IMG/VR virus record: IMGVR_UViG_3300033149_004062
Span: 1 to 34,329 of that record
DNA length: 34,329 nucleotides
Direction: 5' to 3' (one strand)
From: a virus
The notes beneath the pieces were generated by a model. The model did no database searches and was not told the origin of the DNA. It saw nothing but the letters and a program-made list of their open reading frames with translations. Below, piece after piece: positions 5,520 to 13,869 of the stretch (positions are counted from its first letter, which is position 1; each line of letters starts with the position of its first letter). Position numbers and translations under genes: made by a program.

Positions 5520-7744
5520 ATCTCCGCAGGCTGCGGCCGTCCGAGCTGGCAACGCTTCTGAATTCGACGCCTCTCGGGACTGTCGCGAATGAACGCCAAC
5601 TTCGTCGTCACCGGATCGAAGGAGGGTTGCGCATCGGCGATGGCACGCACGTCGACATTTTTCGTTACGCCGCTTGGCTCACCGTTCGCCACCGCACTCC
5701 GCATGGGAGCCGGTCGTACGAGGAGCAAAAGGAGGCGGCGCGCGAGCGCGCTGCCCGTCTGTCGAAATCCGGACGGGACATCGGAGAGTTGCCTCCTGTG
5801 GCCGACGCGCAGCGCCGGGCGAGCGCCGAGAATGACTTCCGGATGTTTTGCGAGACGTATTTCGGGACGCTCTTTTACCTGCCGTGGTCCGATGATCATC
5901 TTGCAGTCGTAAACACGATCGAGCGAACCGTGAACTCTGGCGGACAATTCGCTCTGGCAATGCCGCGAGGCAGCGGGAAAACGACCCTGTGCGAGGTTGC
6001 CTGTCTCTGGGCGTTACTCAGCGGCAAACGCCGGTTCGTTGTCCTCGTCGGCGCCGAGGAGGCGCACGCGATCGAGCTACTCCAATCGATGAAGGTGGAG
6101 CTGCTGTGCAATGATCTACTGCTGGCGGATTGGCCTGAGGTGATGTACCCGTTTCGCCGGCTCGAAGGGATAGCCCACCGGTCCAAGGGCCAGCTCTACC
6201 AAGGCAAGCCGACCCACGTTGCGTGGGCCGAACGGCAAATCGTTTTCGCATCGATTCCCGGCAGTCCCGCGAGCGGGGCTATCGTCCGGGCCAGCGGATT
6301 ATTGGGCCGCCTTCGAGGCATGAAGCACACCCGGCCGGACGGTCGAGCGGTCCGGCCTGATCTGGTGATCGTCGACGATCCACAAACCGAGGCGTCGGCC
6401 ATATCACCTCTTCAGTCCGCTCGGCGCGAGCACATCCTTACCGGCGCAATTCTCAACCTCGCAGGGCCTGGGCAGCGAATAGCGGCGGTCATGCCATGCA
6501 CCGTAATCCAGGCCGGCGATATGGCCGACAATCTATTGGACCGGCGACGGCATCCTGAATGGCACGGCGAACGGTTCAAGCTCGTGTATCGTTGGCCGGA
6601 CAACGAAAAGCTCTGGGAGCGCTACGCCAAAATCTACCGCGACCCGGGGCGAGCGCAAATGGAATGCCTTGCCGACGCCACGGAGTTCTATCGGGACCAC
6701 CGGGCGGAAATGGACGCTGGGGCGAAGGTCGCCTGGCCAGCGCGGTACGAGCCGGGAGAGATATCCGCAATCCAGCACGCCTACAACCTGCGGCTGCGCG
6801 ACGAGCCGACGTTTTTCGCGGAGTATATGAACGAGCCTCAGCGTGCGGCCTACGAAGGCGACTTCTGTAGCGCCGATCAGATCGCGGCGAAGCTCAACGG
6901 GCTCAAACGCGGCGAGGTGCCGACCGGGTACAGCTTGCTGACCGGACACGTCGACGTGCACGACAAGCTCCTCTATTTCGTGATTGCGGCCTGGAACCCG
7001 GAGAATTTCTCAGGCGCGGTCATCGATTACGGCACGTACCCTCGCCAGCGGCGCCGGTACTTTACGCTCCGGCAGGCAACTGCGACGCTCGGGCGGCAGA
7101 AGCCCGGCGCCGGAAAAGAGGGAGCGATCCATGCGGGGCTGGTAGCGCTGTTGGACGATTTGCTGGCGCGCGAGTGGAAGAGCGTCGACGGGCAAGCGCT
7201 CAGGATCGGCCGAATGCTGGTCGACGAAGGCTACAAGCCGGAGACGGTCAGGGCGGCCATCCGAGTGAGCAAGTACGCGGCGCTGATCCAGCCGTGCAAG
7301 GGAGTGTCGGTCCGAGCCGCCCACAAGCCCCTTGCCGAATACATCAATAAGGCCGGCGATGTGGCCGGACACTACTGGCGCACCGGCAAAGCGGCCCGGC
7401 GCGAGCTGCGAGGCGTTATGGTCGATATCAACTGGTGGAAGTCGCGCGTGCACACAGCGTTCGGAACCGCGCGGGGCGACCCCGGCAGCCTGGAGTTATG
7501 GGGCAAGACCCCCGAGGAACACCGCATGTACGCGGAGCACCTGGCCGACAGCGAATACATGGTGATGACTACCGGGCGAGGTCGGACCGTGCACGAGTGG
7601 TTTGAGCGGCCGGGCCGGCCCGACAATCATCTGTTTGACAGCACGGTAGGCGCAGCCGTCGCCGCGTCGATCAGCGGGGCCAAGATCCCCGGCAGCGCGC
7701 CGCCAAAACCCCGGCGGCGGAGGAGGAAATGGCGGTACCTATGA
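5501..7744 (+). CDS. terL: Terminase large subunit (packaging ATPase/nuclease)
   Basis: The 747-residue protein has an extra N-terminal DNA-binding-like domain (about 5-60), then the packaging ATPase. Walker A is MPRGSGKTT (about 154-162) and Walker B is LVIVDDPQ (about 288-295). The RNase-H-like nuclease follows, with acidic positions in GHVDVHDK (about 481-488), LVDEGYK (about 573-579) and FDSTVGAA (about 711-718). TerL cuts concatemeric DNA and pumps it into the prohead through the portal. It is longer than most TerL proteins (450-600 residues) because of the N-terminal domain and C-terminal extension ending in a basic RRRRRK tail. The ATG at 5501 lies inside the end of the preceding gene. 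Confidence 0.95.
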   Translation: MRTESLNLRRLRPSELATLLNSTPLGTVANERQLRRHRIEGGLRIGDGTHVDIFRYAAWLTVRHRTPHGSRSYEEQKEAARERAARLSKSGRDIGELPPVADAQRRASAENDFRMFCETYFGTLFYLPWSDDHLAVVNTIERTVNSGGQFALAMPRGSGKTTLCEVACLWALLSGKRRFVVLVGAEEAHAIELLQSMKVELLCNDLLLADWPEVMYPFRRLEGIAHRSKGQLYQGKPTHVAWAERQIVFASIPGSPASGAIVRASGLLGRLRGMKHTRPDGRAVRPDLVIVDDPQTEASAISPLQSARREHILTGAILNLAGPGQRIAAVMPCTVIQAGDMADNLLDRRRHPEWHGERFKLVYRWPDNEKLWERYAKIYRDPGRAQMECLADATEFYRDHRAEMDAGAKVAWPARYEPGEISAIQHAYNLRLRDEPTFFAEYMNEPQRAAYEGDFCSADQIAAKLNGLKRGEVPTGYSLLTGHVDVHDKLLYFVIAAWNPENFSGAVIDYGTYPRQRRRYFTLRQATATLGRQKPGAGKEGAIHAGLVALLDDLLAREWKSVDGQALRIGRMLVDEGYKPETVRAAIRVSKYAALIQPCKGVSVRAAHKPLAEYINKAGDVAGHYWRTGKAARRELRGVMVDINWWKSRVHTAFGTARGDPGSLELWGKTPEEHRMYAEHLADSEYMVMTTGRGRTVHEWFERPGRPDNHLFDSTVGAAVAASISGAKIPGSAPPKPRRRRRKWRYL

Positions 7745-8028
7745 AGAACGATCCATCCCGAAAAAGAAAACGGCGTGGCCGGCCCAAGGGGTCGGCGAAC
7801 GTGCGCCGAACGGTTATCGCTTGCCACCCGGGCCGTTGCCCGAATTGTGGCAGGACCGTAAAGCTGAATCTCAATGCGAAGCCCAACCGCGTGTACGACC
7901 ATACGGGCCGACTGCCCGATGGTCAGACAACATACGACCGGATCGAGTACCGGCACACGAGCTGCGCGTGCGGTCAAGGGCTGGTGGTATGGACGGCCGT
8001 CACGGAAGGAAAGACCGATGGCGAGTAA
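7741..8028 (+). CDS. Small basic zinc-ribbon protein
   Basis: The product is 95 residues from the ATG at 7741, which overlaps the TerL stop (ATGA); an ATG 12 bp earlier (7729) lies too close to AGGAGG (7721-7726), so the later start is preferred. The N terminus is very basic with an AT-hook-like RRGRPKGSA segment, followed by CHPGRCPNCGR and a second pair in HTSCACGQG, consistent with one zinc site. Nucleic-acid binding is likely. Its place between TerL and the ParB-like gene suggests a packaging or DNA-handling accessory role. Confidence 0.65.
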   Translation: MKNDPSRKRKRRGRPKGSANVRRTVIACHPGRCPNCGRTVKLNLNAKPNRVYDHTGRLPDGQTTYDRIEYRHTSCACGQGLVVWTAVTEGKTDGE

Positions 8029-8713
8029 CCCGATCCGCGACCGCATCAAGGAGTTTCGCCGGGTGAAGGCGAGCGAGTTGCACCCGGCGCCACACAACTG
8101 GCGAGAGCACAGCGATCAACAGCGCGATGCGCTCCGCGGCATCCTGGCCGAGATCGGCTACGCCGAGGCCCTGATCGCGCGAGAACGCAAGGACGGCAGG
8201 CTCGAGCTCGTCAATGGCCATCTCCGGGCGGAGACGACGCCGGACATGGAGGTCCCCGTACTCATACTCGACGTGAGCGCGGAAGAGGCGGCGATCCTGC
8301 TTGCGACGATGGATCCAATCGGGCAGATGGCCGAGGCCAACACCGCCGCACTTGCCAAGCTGCTGGAAGGTCAAGAGCCCCAGGACGCCAACCTGCGCGA
8401 GCTTCTTGAGGACCTCGCGCCCGAAACGATCGAAGCAATCGCGGGCTCCGGCGACAAACCCCGAGCCGGCACCGAAGGCGAGGACCGGATGCCACTCCGT
8501 CCGCACGAGCACTATGACTACGTGCTGGTGCTCGCGCGGACGACGCAAGAGTGGGCTCGGCTCGTTGAACTCCTCGGGCTCGAACCCATCACCACGCGCG
8601 GCAAGATCGGCCTCGGGCGCGGCTACCCGGCCGAGAAGCTCATCGCCAAGCTCGAAGAGAAACCCGATGGAAAGCCTCCGAATCGTCGTTCCAAGTCGAA
8701 AGCGCGTCAATAA
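8018..8713 (+). CDS. ParB/Srx-like nuclease-domain protein
   Basis: The 231-residue protein begins with a ParB N-terminal-like domain (about 12-110). The hallmarks are VKASELHPAPHNWREHSDQQRDAL at the start, the ELVNGHLRAE motif (matching the ELxxGHRRxxA of the family) and the VLILDVSAEEAAILLATMDP segment. The C-terminal part (about 150-231) is a charged domain with a basic tail. ParB-like proteins near phage terminases are common and may bind or nick DNA, or serve adjacent modification enzymes. The start at 8018 has GGAAGGA 8 bp upstream. The next gene starts inside it (8667). Confidence 0.85.
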   Translation: MASNPIRDRIKEFRRVKASELHPAPHNWREHSDQQRDALRGILAEIGYAEALIARERKDGRLELVNGHLRAETTPDMEVPVLILDVSAEEAAILLATMDPIGQMAEANTAALAKLLEGQEPQDANLRELLEDLAPETIEAIAGSGDKPRAGTEGEDRMPLRPHEHYDYVLVLARTTQEWARLVELLGLEPITTRGKIGLGRGYPAEKLIAKLEEKPDGKPPNRRSKSKARQ

Positions 8714-9437
8714 CATGCGCCGGCTACTGGGCCTTATTCCCGAGGCCTTGGTGTGCGTTGCGCGCGAAGAGCTGAGCGCCTACGCCCAAGCCGTACCGAA
8801 GAGGCAACTCCTCGGGCACGATGTATCCGGCGGTCTGCCGGCGATCCGCGACTGGATCAACGAAACGATCCAAGAGGACTGCCTCGTCATGATCGACGAC
8901 GATCTCCAATGCGTTCGCGCTTTGACCAAACCCCGTGGCAATCGTCGGATCACCGATCCGGTGGTCCTCGGACAAATCATCGAGAACAGCGCCCGGGTCG
9001 CCGCGGATCTGGACATCGGCGTGTTCTGCTGGACGCGGACGATGAACCGTCTCCTGCTCGATCCGCTCGTCATCCCGTTCAAACCGGTGCAGCCCATGTC
9101 GAGCTCGTTCGGCCTGCGCGGGCCGGCCCGTCAACGGCGGTTCGACTCGGGGCTGCTGGCCCGGGCCGACGTAGATTTCACGATGCGGACGCTTCGCGAT
9201 GATCGGCTTCTACTGTGCGACTGCCGATTCTATTTCGACCACGGCCGCATTTTCTCGGGGAGCGGCGGCCAGGTCGGCCTCGTCGATTCGGCGTCTTTTG
9301 ACGCGGCGACCAAGGAGCTCGAGCGCCGTTGGGGCAAGTTCCTCTCGCTCAAACCGCCGAACTACTCAAAGACCGGACGATACGTCGCCGCCTGCGGCAT
9401 CCGCGTTATCCGATGCAACCCGCTCTGCAAGGAGTAA
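8667..9437 (+). CDS. GT-A-type glycosyltransferase (TAGT-like)
   Basis: The 256-residue protein starts with LRIVVPSRKRVNNMRRL, the nucleotide-binding start of GT-A glycosyltransferases. It has a metal-binding MIDDDLQCV motif (DDD about 77-79) and a later region (SSSFGLRGP, DFTMRTLRDDR) matching the acceptor and second metal region. The overall form resembles the phage glycosyltransferases described near base-modification genes (TET-associated type), though no TET/JBP or base-modifying enzyme was seen here, so protein or surface glycosylation is equally possible. It overlaps the ParB-like gene by 47 bp. A longer open frame upstream is rejected because it lies antisense in phase to the real ParB-like frame. 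Confidence 0.75.
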   Translation: MESLRIVVPSRKRVNNMRRLLGLIPEALVCVAREELSAYAQAVPKRQLLGHDVSGGLPAIRDWINETIQEDCLVMIDDDLQCVRALTKPRGNRRITDPVVLGQIIENSARVAADLDIGVFCWTRTMNRLLLDPLVIPFKPVQPMSSSFGLRGPARQRRFDSGLLARADVDFTMRTLRDDRLLLCDCRFYFDHGRIFSGSGGQVGLVDSASFDAATKELERRWGKFLSLKPPNYSKTGRYVAACGIRVIRCNPLCKE

Positions 9438-9439
9438 TC

Positions 9440-10390
9440 ATGAAAGCACTCGTGATCCCCTCGAATTCCAAGAGGCGCCTTGAAAACTTCTTCGCGGCCT
9501 GGCGGCCGGTTGCCGATTGGGACGTGGCGATCGTCGTCTTCGACGCCTGCTGCCCGCCTGCCATCGACGGCGCCGATGAGGTCTACGCATGGCATGACAT
9601 CGACCGAGAGCTTGGCGACGCAGCCTGGATCATCTCCCGCCGTAACGCCGGCATCCGGACCTTCGGATTCCTGCGGGCCTACCAGATGGGCGCCGAAGTG
9701 ATCGCGACCCTCGACGACGACTGCCTGCCAGGCGATCCGCTGTTCGAGTCACACGTGCGAAACCTCACGGAAACAACCTGCTGGACCTCAAGCAGCCTAA
9801 ACATAACGGCCCGCGGGATGCCCTACCGCAACCGGGGGCACCTTTTGGATGTGGCGGTCAACGTCGGCCTCTGGCGGAATGTCGCCGACTGGGATGCGCC
9901 CCATACGCTTGTGACCAGGGCGGATAGCGAATGGTTTGAACCCGTGGCCTTCGATCGGATGATCCCGGCCGGGCAATATGTGCCCATGTCGACCATGAAT
10001 CTCGCGTTTGCGCGAATGGCTCTCCCGGCCTTTTATTTACCCCGCATGGGTCAGGGCGTCGAGTACGACCGCTTTGACGACATCTGGGGTGGCGTGATCG
10101 TCAAGCGGATCTGCGATCACCTCGGATGTCATGTCACCGTGGGCCGGCCGGTTGTCGAACATCAGCGGGCGAGCGATCCGTTCACGAACCTGGTCAAGGA
10201 GGCCAACGGGATCGCGCGAAACGAAACCTTCTGGCAGGACATCCATGCGATGCAGCTTCGCGGCAGCGACTTCCGCGAATGTATGGCGGAGATTGGCAAC
10301 CACCTGCTCCGCGAGAAGAACGCCTTCGGCGCATACTTTCAACAACTTGGTCAGGCAATCCTTCTATGGCTCGAACTGCTCAATACATGA
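9440..10390 (+). CDS. Reversibly glycosylated polypeptide / UDP-arabinopyranose mutase-like protein
   Basis: The 316-residue protein matches the RGP family (plant UDP-Ara mutases and bacterial relatives). Features are an N-terminal VIPSNSKRRLENFFAAW strand-helix, the DDD motif in ATLDDDCLPG (about 91-94), STMNLAFAR, the highly characteristic YDRFDDIWGGVIVKRICDHLG (about 208-226, quoted in part) and HQRASDPFTNLVKEA. Family members interconvert UDP-arabinopyranose and UDP-arabinofuranose, or act as protein-bound glycosyl carriers. The catalytic Arg of the family may be the one in IISRRNAGIR (about 72-74). The ATG at 9440 has AAGGAG at ideal spacing. It is flanked by a glycosyltransferase and a sulfotransferase-like gene, forming one sugar-modification cluster. 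Confidence 0.85.
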   Translation: MKALVIPSNSKRRLENFFAAWRPVADWDVAIVVFDACCPPAIDGADEVYAWHDIDRELGDAAWIISRRNAGIRTFGFLRAYQMGAEVIATLDDDCLPGDPLFESHVRNLTETTCWTSSSLNITARGMPYRNRGHLLDVAVNVGLWRNVADWDAPHTLVTRADSEWFEPVAFDRMIPAGQYVPMSTMNLAFARMALPAFYLPRMGQGVEYDRFDDIWGGVIVKRICDHLGCHVTVGRPVVEHQRASDPFTNLVKEANGIARNETFWQDIHAMQLRGSDFRECMAEIGNHLLREKNAFGAYFQQLGQAILLWLELLNT

Positions 10391-11043
10391 TCGTGTCGAT
10401 CCCCAACTCGGGGACCGACTGGCTGGCGTCGATTATCGAAAAGTGGGGCTCCGGACTCCGCTACTATCGAAAGGAGTTCTTCAACCCGATCTGCAATCCG
10501 CGGTACGGCCAGCAGCTCGAACTCGGCTTCGGCTGTGAGCTCGTGAGTTGCTATCGCAACATCGGCGTGCGGTCCGCCGATCAGGTCAAGACGCTGGACG
10601 ATGTCTACCGACGGACCTGGATGCGGGAAAACTGGAACTTCGACAAGGAGAACTTCTCTGCCTTCAAGGTGCCGTGGCTCGCCGAACACTTCGAGCTCGT
10701 GTTTCTCTATCGGTCCTACGACAGCATGTTCCCGCCCAGCCGGCTCCGTGTGCTGGCCTGGTATGATGCGATCTACAATGCCCTGGCCGACGCCGACATG
10801 GCGATTCGCTCCAAAATCGGCCTCCGCGAACGGGCCCGCGTGGCCCACAGCCTTTGTTGGGACGAGATGATCCCGCAGGCCCGGCGGCTGGGTGCGCCAA
10901 TCCTTGACTACAATCGGTTCTGTACGGGCAATCTGCCCGCCGTCCTGCGCGAACTCGATCAGGGCTGGCTCGGGAAAGTCCTCGATGTCGAGGGCGCCGC
11001 GCGGTGCGTCCTGGAGACGCGGCGATATCACCCCAAACGCTAG
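10387..11043 (+). CDS. Sulfotransferase-like protein
   Basis: The 218-residue protein begins MIVSIPNSGTDWLASII, close to the 5'-phosphosulfate-binding loop of PAPS-dependent sulfotransferases (PKSGTTWL type). A segment at about 113-140 (LVFLYRSYDSMFPPSRLR) sits where the 3'-phosphate-binding motif is expected. It would transfer sulfate from PAPS to a sugar or protein acceptor. The start at 10387 overlaps the RGP-like stop (ATGA). It closes the modification cluster 8667-11043. The length is slightly below typical sulfotransferases (about 250-300), so substrate class cannot be given. Confidence 0.72.
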   Translation: MIVSIPNSGTDWLASIIEKWGSGLRYYRKEFFNPICNPRYGQQLELGFGCELVSCYRNIGVRSADQVKTLDDVYRRTWMRENWNFDKENFSAFKVPWLAEHFELVFLYRSYDSMFPPSRLRVLAWYDAIYNALADADMAIRSKIGLRERARVAHSLCWDEMIPQARRLGAPILDYNRFCTGNLPAVLRELDQGWLGKVLDVEGAARCVLETRRYHPKR

Positions 11044-11204
11044 CGGCGTCACGTCATTCGCGTCCCTCCACTCCAAGCCGTCCGCACGGGCGGAAAGCAG
11101 GGCCGAAGCCCCTCAATCCCCCCCCGGGGGGGCTATTCGGCAAAATGACGCCGTAACTGTTTTCCTCACAAGGACTTCCGACGAGGACTTTCTTCAACAT
11201 AACC

Positions 11205-11234
11205 TTGACGGGGGAGCCCCGTATCCCTGAGAAT
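11205..11234 (+). promoter_or_regulatory. Candidate promoter upstream of the AAA/VWA operon
   Basis: TTGACG (11205-11210) followed after 18 bp by a GAGAAT hexamer (11229-11234) could start transcription of the genes from 11277. The 233-bp gap 11044-11276 also holds the palindrome CCCCCCCCGGGGGGG (near 11126-11140) and is otherwise non-coding. The -10 match is poor, so this is tentative. Confidence 0.35.
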
Positions 11235-11276
11235 AGGGCCATATGAGGGGCACAACACCTAACTCAGAGGGTACCC

Positions 11277-12347
11277 ATGGGAACCAACGATCACCCAAAG
11301 GCCGTCCGGGCACGGTACAAGGGCGTGTGTCGCCTGTGCGACCAGCCTATAGAGAAGGGCGAGGCAGTCCTTCCGGTCAAGCAAATGCGGGGCCGGACCC
11401 GCTGGGCGCATCAGGCCTGCGTCCAAGCCGACCAGTCCGCCTCCCTCGCGCCGTCCAACGGCGAGGGGGCCAAGCACGCCGCGGAGGTCCTGGACGTCAC
11501 GCTCCGGGCTTTGAACAGCCTGCAAAAACGGGTCCGAGAGCTCGAAGCCAATGAGCCACGACGGATCGAGCTCCGGACCCCCGAAGGCGACACCCGCGAA
11601 ATCGAAGGCGCCGTCCATCCGGCATTCGAGCGAGTCGTAGAACTCGCCCAAGCCCGCAAGAACATTTTTCTACCCGGGCCCTCCGGCTCCGGCAAGTCAC
11701 ATCTGGCCCGCCAGGTGGCCGAGGCCCTGGGGCTCCAGTTCGGGTCGATTTCCTGTTCGGCCGGCATGTCCGAGTCTCAACTGCTCGGGCGGATGGTCCC
11801 CTACGGCGAGAGCGGCCAGTTCAAGTTCCTGGGCACGCAGTTCCTCGACTGCTACGAGAACGGGGGCGTGTTCCTGTTTGACGAAATCGACGCGGCCGAC
11901 AGCAACGTGCTGCTCGTAATCAATTCCGCTCTGGCGAACGGACACCTCTCAGTCCCGAGCCGGCATGACAACCCGGTGGCCAAGCGACATCCGGATTTTG
12001 TCTGCATGGCCGCGGCAAACACCTGGGGGCGCGGCGCCGATCGGCAGTACGTCGGTCGCAACGAGCTGGATGAGTCGACCCTGGATCGGTTCCGGATCGG
12101 TTGCGTCCCGATGGACTATGACGAGTCGCTCGAGCGCCAGCTTTGCCCGGACAATGATCTGTACAACCGGCTGGCCGGCTACCGCCGTCAGATCGAGGCG
12201 AACCGACTGGAGCGGATCGTATCGACCCGATTCATCGCTGACGCCTACGAGATGAAGCACCGCTGGGGTTGGTCCGATGAACGGATCGATCAGCAGCTGT
12301 TCAACGGGTGGCGCGACGACGAAATTCGCAAGGTCAAGGGGGACTGA
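11277..12347 (+). CDS. CobS/MoxR-like AAA ATPase with N-terminal zinc finger
   Basis: The 356-residue protein has a small zinc-binding domain (residues 16-50: CRLCDQPIEKGE ... WAHQAC), a linker, then an AAA_5/MoxR-class ATPase. Walker A is GPSGSGKS (about 134-141), Walker B is VFLFDEID (about 198-205), sensor 1 is in MAAANTWGRG, and the Arg finger region is in DESTLDRFRIG. The pattern is that of CobS, the ATPase of cobaltochelatase, and of its phage homologues. Such ATPases usually remodel targets together with a VWA-domain partner, and the next gene encodes a VWA-like protein. Phage CobS-like proteins have no settled function; no cobalamin gene is nearby. Confidence 0.85.
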   Translation: MGTNDHPKAVRARYKGVCRLCDQPIEKGEAVLPVKQMRGRTRWAHQACVQADQSASLAPSNGEGAKHAAEVLDVTLRALNSLQKRVRELEANEPRRIELRTPEGDTREIEGAVHPAFERVVELAQARKNIFLPGPSGSGKSHLARQVAEALGLQFGSISCSAGMSESQLLGRMVPYGESGQFKFLGTQFLDCYENGGVFLFDEIDAADSNVLLVINSALANGHLSVPSRHDNPVAKRHPDFVCMAAANTWGRGADRQYVGRNELDESTLDRFRIGCVPMDYDESLERQLCPDNDLYNRLAGYRRQIEANRLERIVSTRFIADAYEMKHRWGWSDERIDQQLFNGWRDDEIRKVKGD

Positions 12348-12349
12348 CC

Positions 12350-13210
12350 ATGCGCACCGACATCTACAAATACAAACCCGGGTCTGTTACTCACGCCTAT
12401 CTATTCGACAGCATCGAGGACCTCTTAGGCGAAATCGCCAAGGTCCCCGAGTCGCGTGTCAAAGGGGCGAACATCGACATCGGTTCCCGATCCTTTGTCG
12501 GGCGCCGATTCAAGTCGTGGGGGGAAGTCTATGATGCGGCGCGTCAGGCCTGGCCCGAAGGCCTGTCGATCGTCGACCGGATGCTACGTGACCTCGACGG
12601 CATCGACTTGCCCCGCCCGACCAGCCGCCGCCGCCGCATCCGCTTTAACGAGGATAACGGGGATGAGGTTGACTACGATCGATTGCGGTCCGGTCAATCG
12701 TACTGGCGGACGACCCGCCGGCAGAATAGCCGGGGCCCCGCGACCATCACAGTACTGGTCGACGTGGGCGCGAACTGCATGGTCAGGCACTCCGATATTC
12801 TCTGGCGTGGGGCGGCAGCCATTGCGCTCACCAAGCGCCTTGAAGAGGCCGGATATCGGGTCGAACTCTGGGCGGTCCACCAATCGACCGACCTGTGGCG
12901 CACGGACATTACTCAACGGCAGGTCGACGGATTCCACGCCGCCTGCCTCAAACGTCCGGGCGATCCCCTGGACCCGAGCACGTTAATCGCGGCGGTCAGC
13001 GGCTGGTTTTTCCGGACAGTCTGGTTCCGGGCTGCTTGTCTCGGCAATCTGGAGGTCCACCGAAACCTCGGCCATCACCGGGTTCCCCGCGAGGTGGACC
13101 TGGACCGAATCACGCCCGACAGCCACCGCATCTTGATCGCCGGTGCCTTCAGCTACGAAGGCGCAGTGAGCCTGATTCGCAACGTACTTACCCAACTCTC
13201 TACCAACTGA
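12350..13210 (+). CDS. VWA-like (CobT-like) partner of the AAA ATPase
   Basis: The 286-residue protein carries a VWA-type fold in its C-terminal half: ATITVLVDVGANCMV (about 132-145) as the first strand and metal-site loop, then ILWRGAAAIALTKRLEEAGY and VELWAV. The MIDAS motif DxSxS is replaced by DVGAN, so metal binding may be altered. The N-terminal half (about 1-110) is a separate helical domain ending in a basic SRRRRIR segment. The ATG at 12350 follows CAAGGGGGA and lies 2 bp after the ATPase stop. Gene order ATPase-VWA matches the MoxR/VWA and CobS/CobT pairs. Confidence 0.7.
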   Translation: MRTDIYKYKPGSVTHAYLFDSIEDLLGEIAKVPESRVKGANIDIGSRSFVGRRFKSWGEVYDAARQAWPEGLSIVDRMLRDLDGIDLPRPTSRRRRIRFNEDNGDEVDYDRLRSGQSYWRTTRRQNSRGPATITVLVDVGANCMVRHSDILWRGAAAIALTKRLEEAGYRVELWAVHQSTDLWRTDITQRQVDGFHAACLKRPGDPLDPSTLIAAVSGWFFRTVWFRAACLGNLEVHRNLGHHRVPREVDLDRITPDSHRILIAGAFSYEGAVSLIRNVLTQLSTN

Positions 13211-13224
13211 AAGGGGGGCTGACG

Positions 13225-13869
13225 ATGCAACTCCAACTCCACGAACAGTACCGACCGCAACGCTGGTGCGACGTGATCGGCCATAAGCGAGTGCTCCGCC
13301 GGATCGAGCGGCTCCGCCGCCGAGGCCTTGGCGGGCGGGCCTACTGGCTGTCCGGCCCGTCCGGGACGGGCAAAACGACGATCGCCCGACTCCTCGCCCG
13401 GGAAGTCGCCTCGGAGTGGTGCACAGAGGAGGCCGACGCAACCGATCTGACCGTCGCCCGCGTGCAAGAGCTGGAACGGCAGTCGCGTTGCCTCGGCCTC
13501 GGGGACAAAACCGGCAGAGCCTTTATCGTAAACGAGGCCCATGCGATGAACAAGCGCGTGGTCCGCCAATTCCTCACTACGCTGGAACGACTGCCGGCTC
13601 ACGTCGTTTGGGTGTTCACGACGACGGAGGCCGGCCACAAGCTGTTGATCGATACGATCGATGGGGACCCGCTCGTGAGCCGGTGCGTCCGGTTGGCACT
13701 CGACACTCAGGGGCTCGATGTCTACTTCGCGCGCCGGGCCCGCAAGATCGCCCGGACCGAGAGGCTCAACAGTCGGCCCTTCGAGTACTACTTGGCGATG
13801 GTCCGCCGGTATCACTGTAACCTTCGCACCGTCCTCGGTGAGATCGAGGCCGGCGCCATGAGCGAATGA
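13225..13869 (+). CDS. Clamp-loader/RarA-type AAA ATPase, N-terminal part
   Basis: The 214-residue protein starts LHEQYRPQRWCDVIGHKRV, the signature opening of clamp loaders (DnaX, RFC) and RarA. It has Walker A GPSGTGKTT (about 42-50), Walker B-like AFIVNEAHA (about 101-109; Asn replaces the first Asp) and sensor 1 VWVFTTTE (about 132-139). A lid domain follows (about 165-214). It lacks the C-terminal collar or oligomerisation domain of full-length family members. The next gene, overlapping by ATGA at 13866, encodes precisely a RarA-type C-terminal domain, so the two probably act together as a split RarA. Confidence 0.85.
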   Translation: MQLQLHEQYRPQRWCDVIGHKRVLRRIERLRRRGLGGRAYWLSGPSGTGKTTIARLLAREVASEWCTEEADATDLTVARVQELERQSRCLGLGDKTGRAFIVNEAHAMNKRVVRQFLTTLERLPAHVVWVFTTTEAGHKLLIDTIDGDPLVSRCVRLALDTQGLDVYFARRARKIARTERLNSRPFEYYLAMVRRYHCNLRTVLGEIEAGAMSE

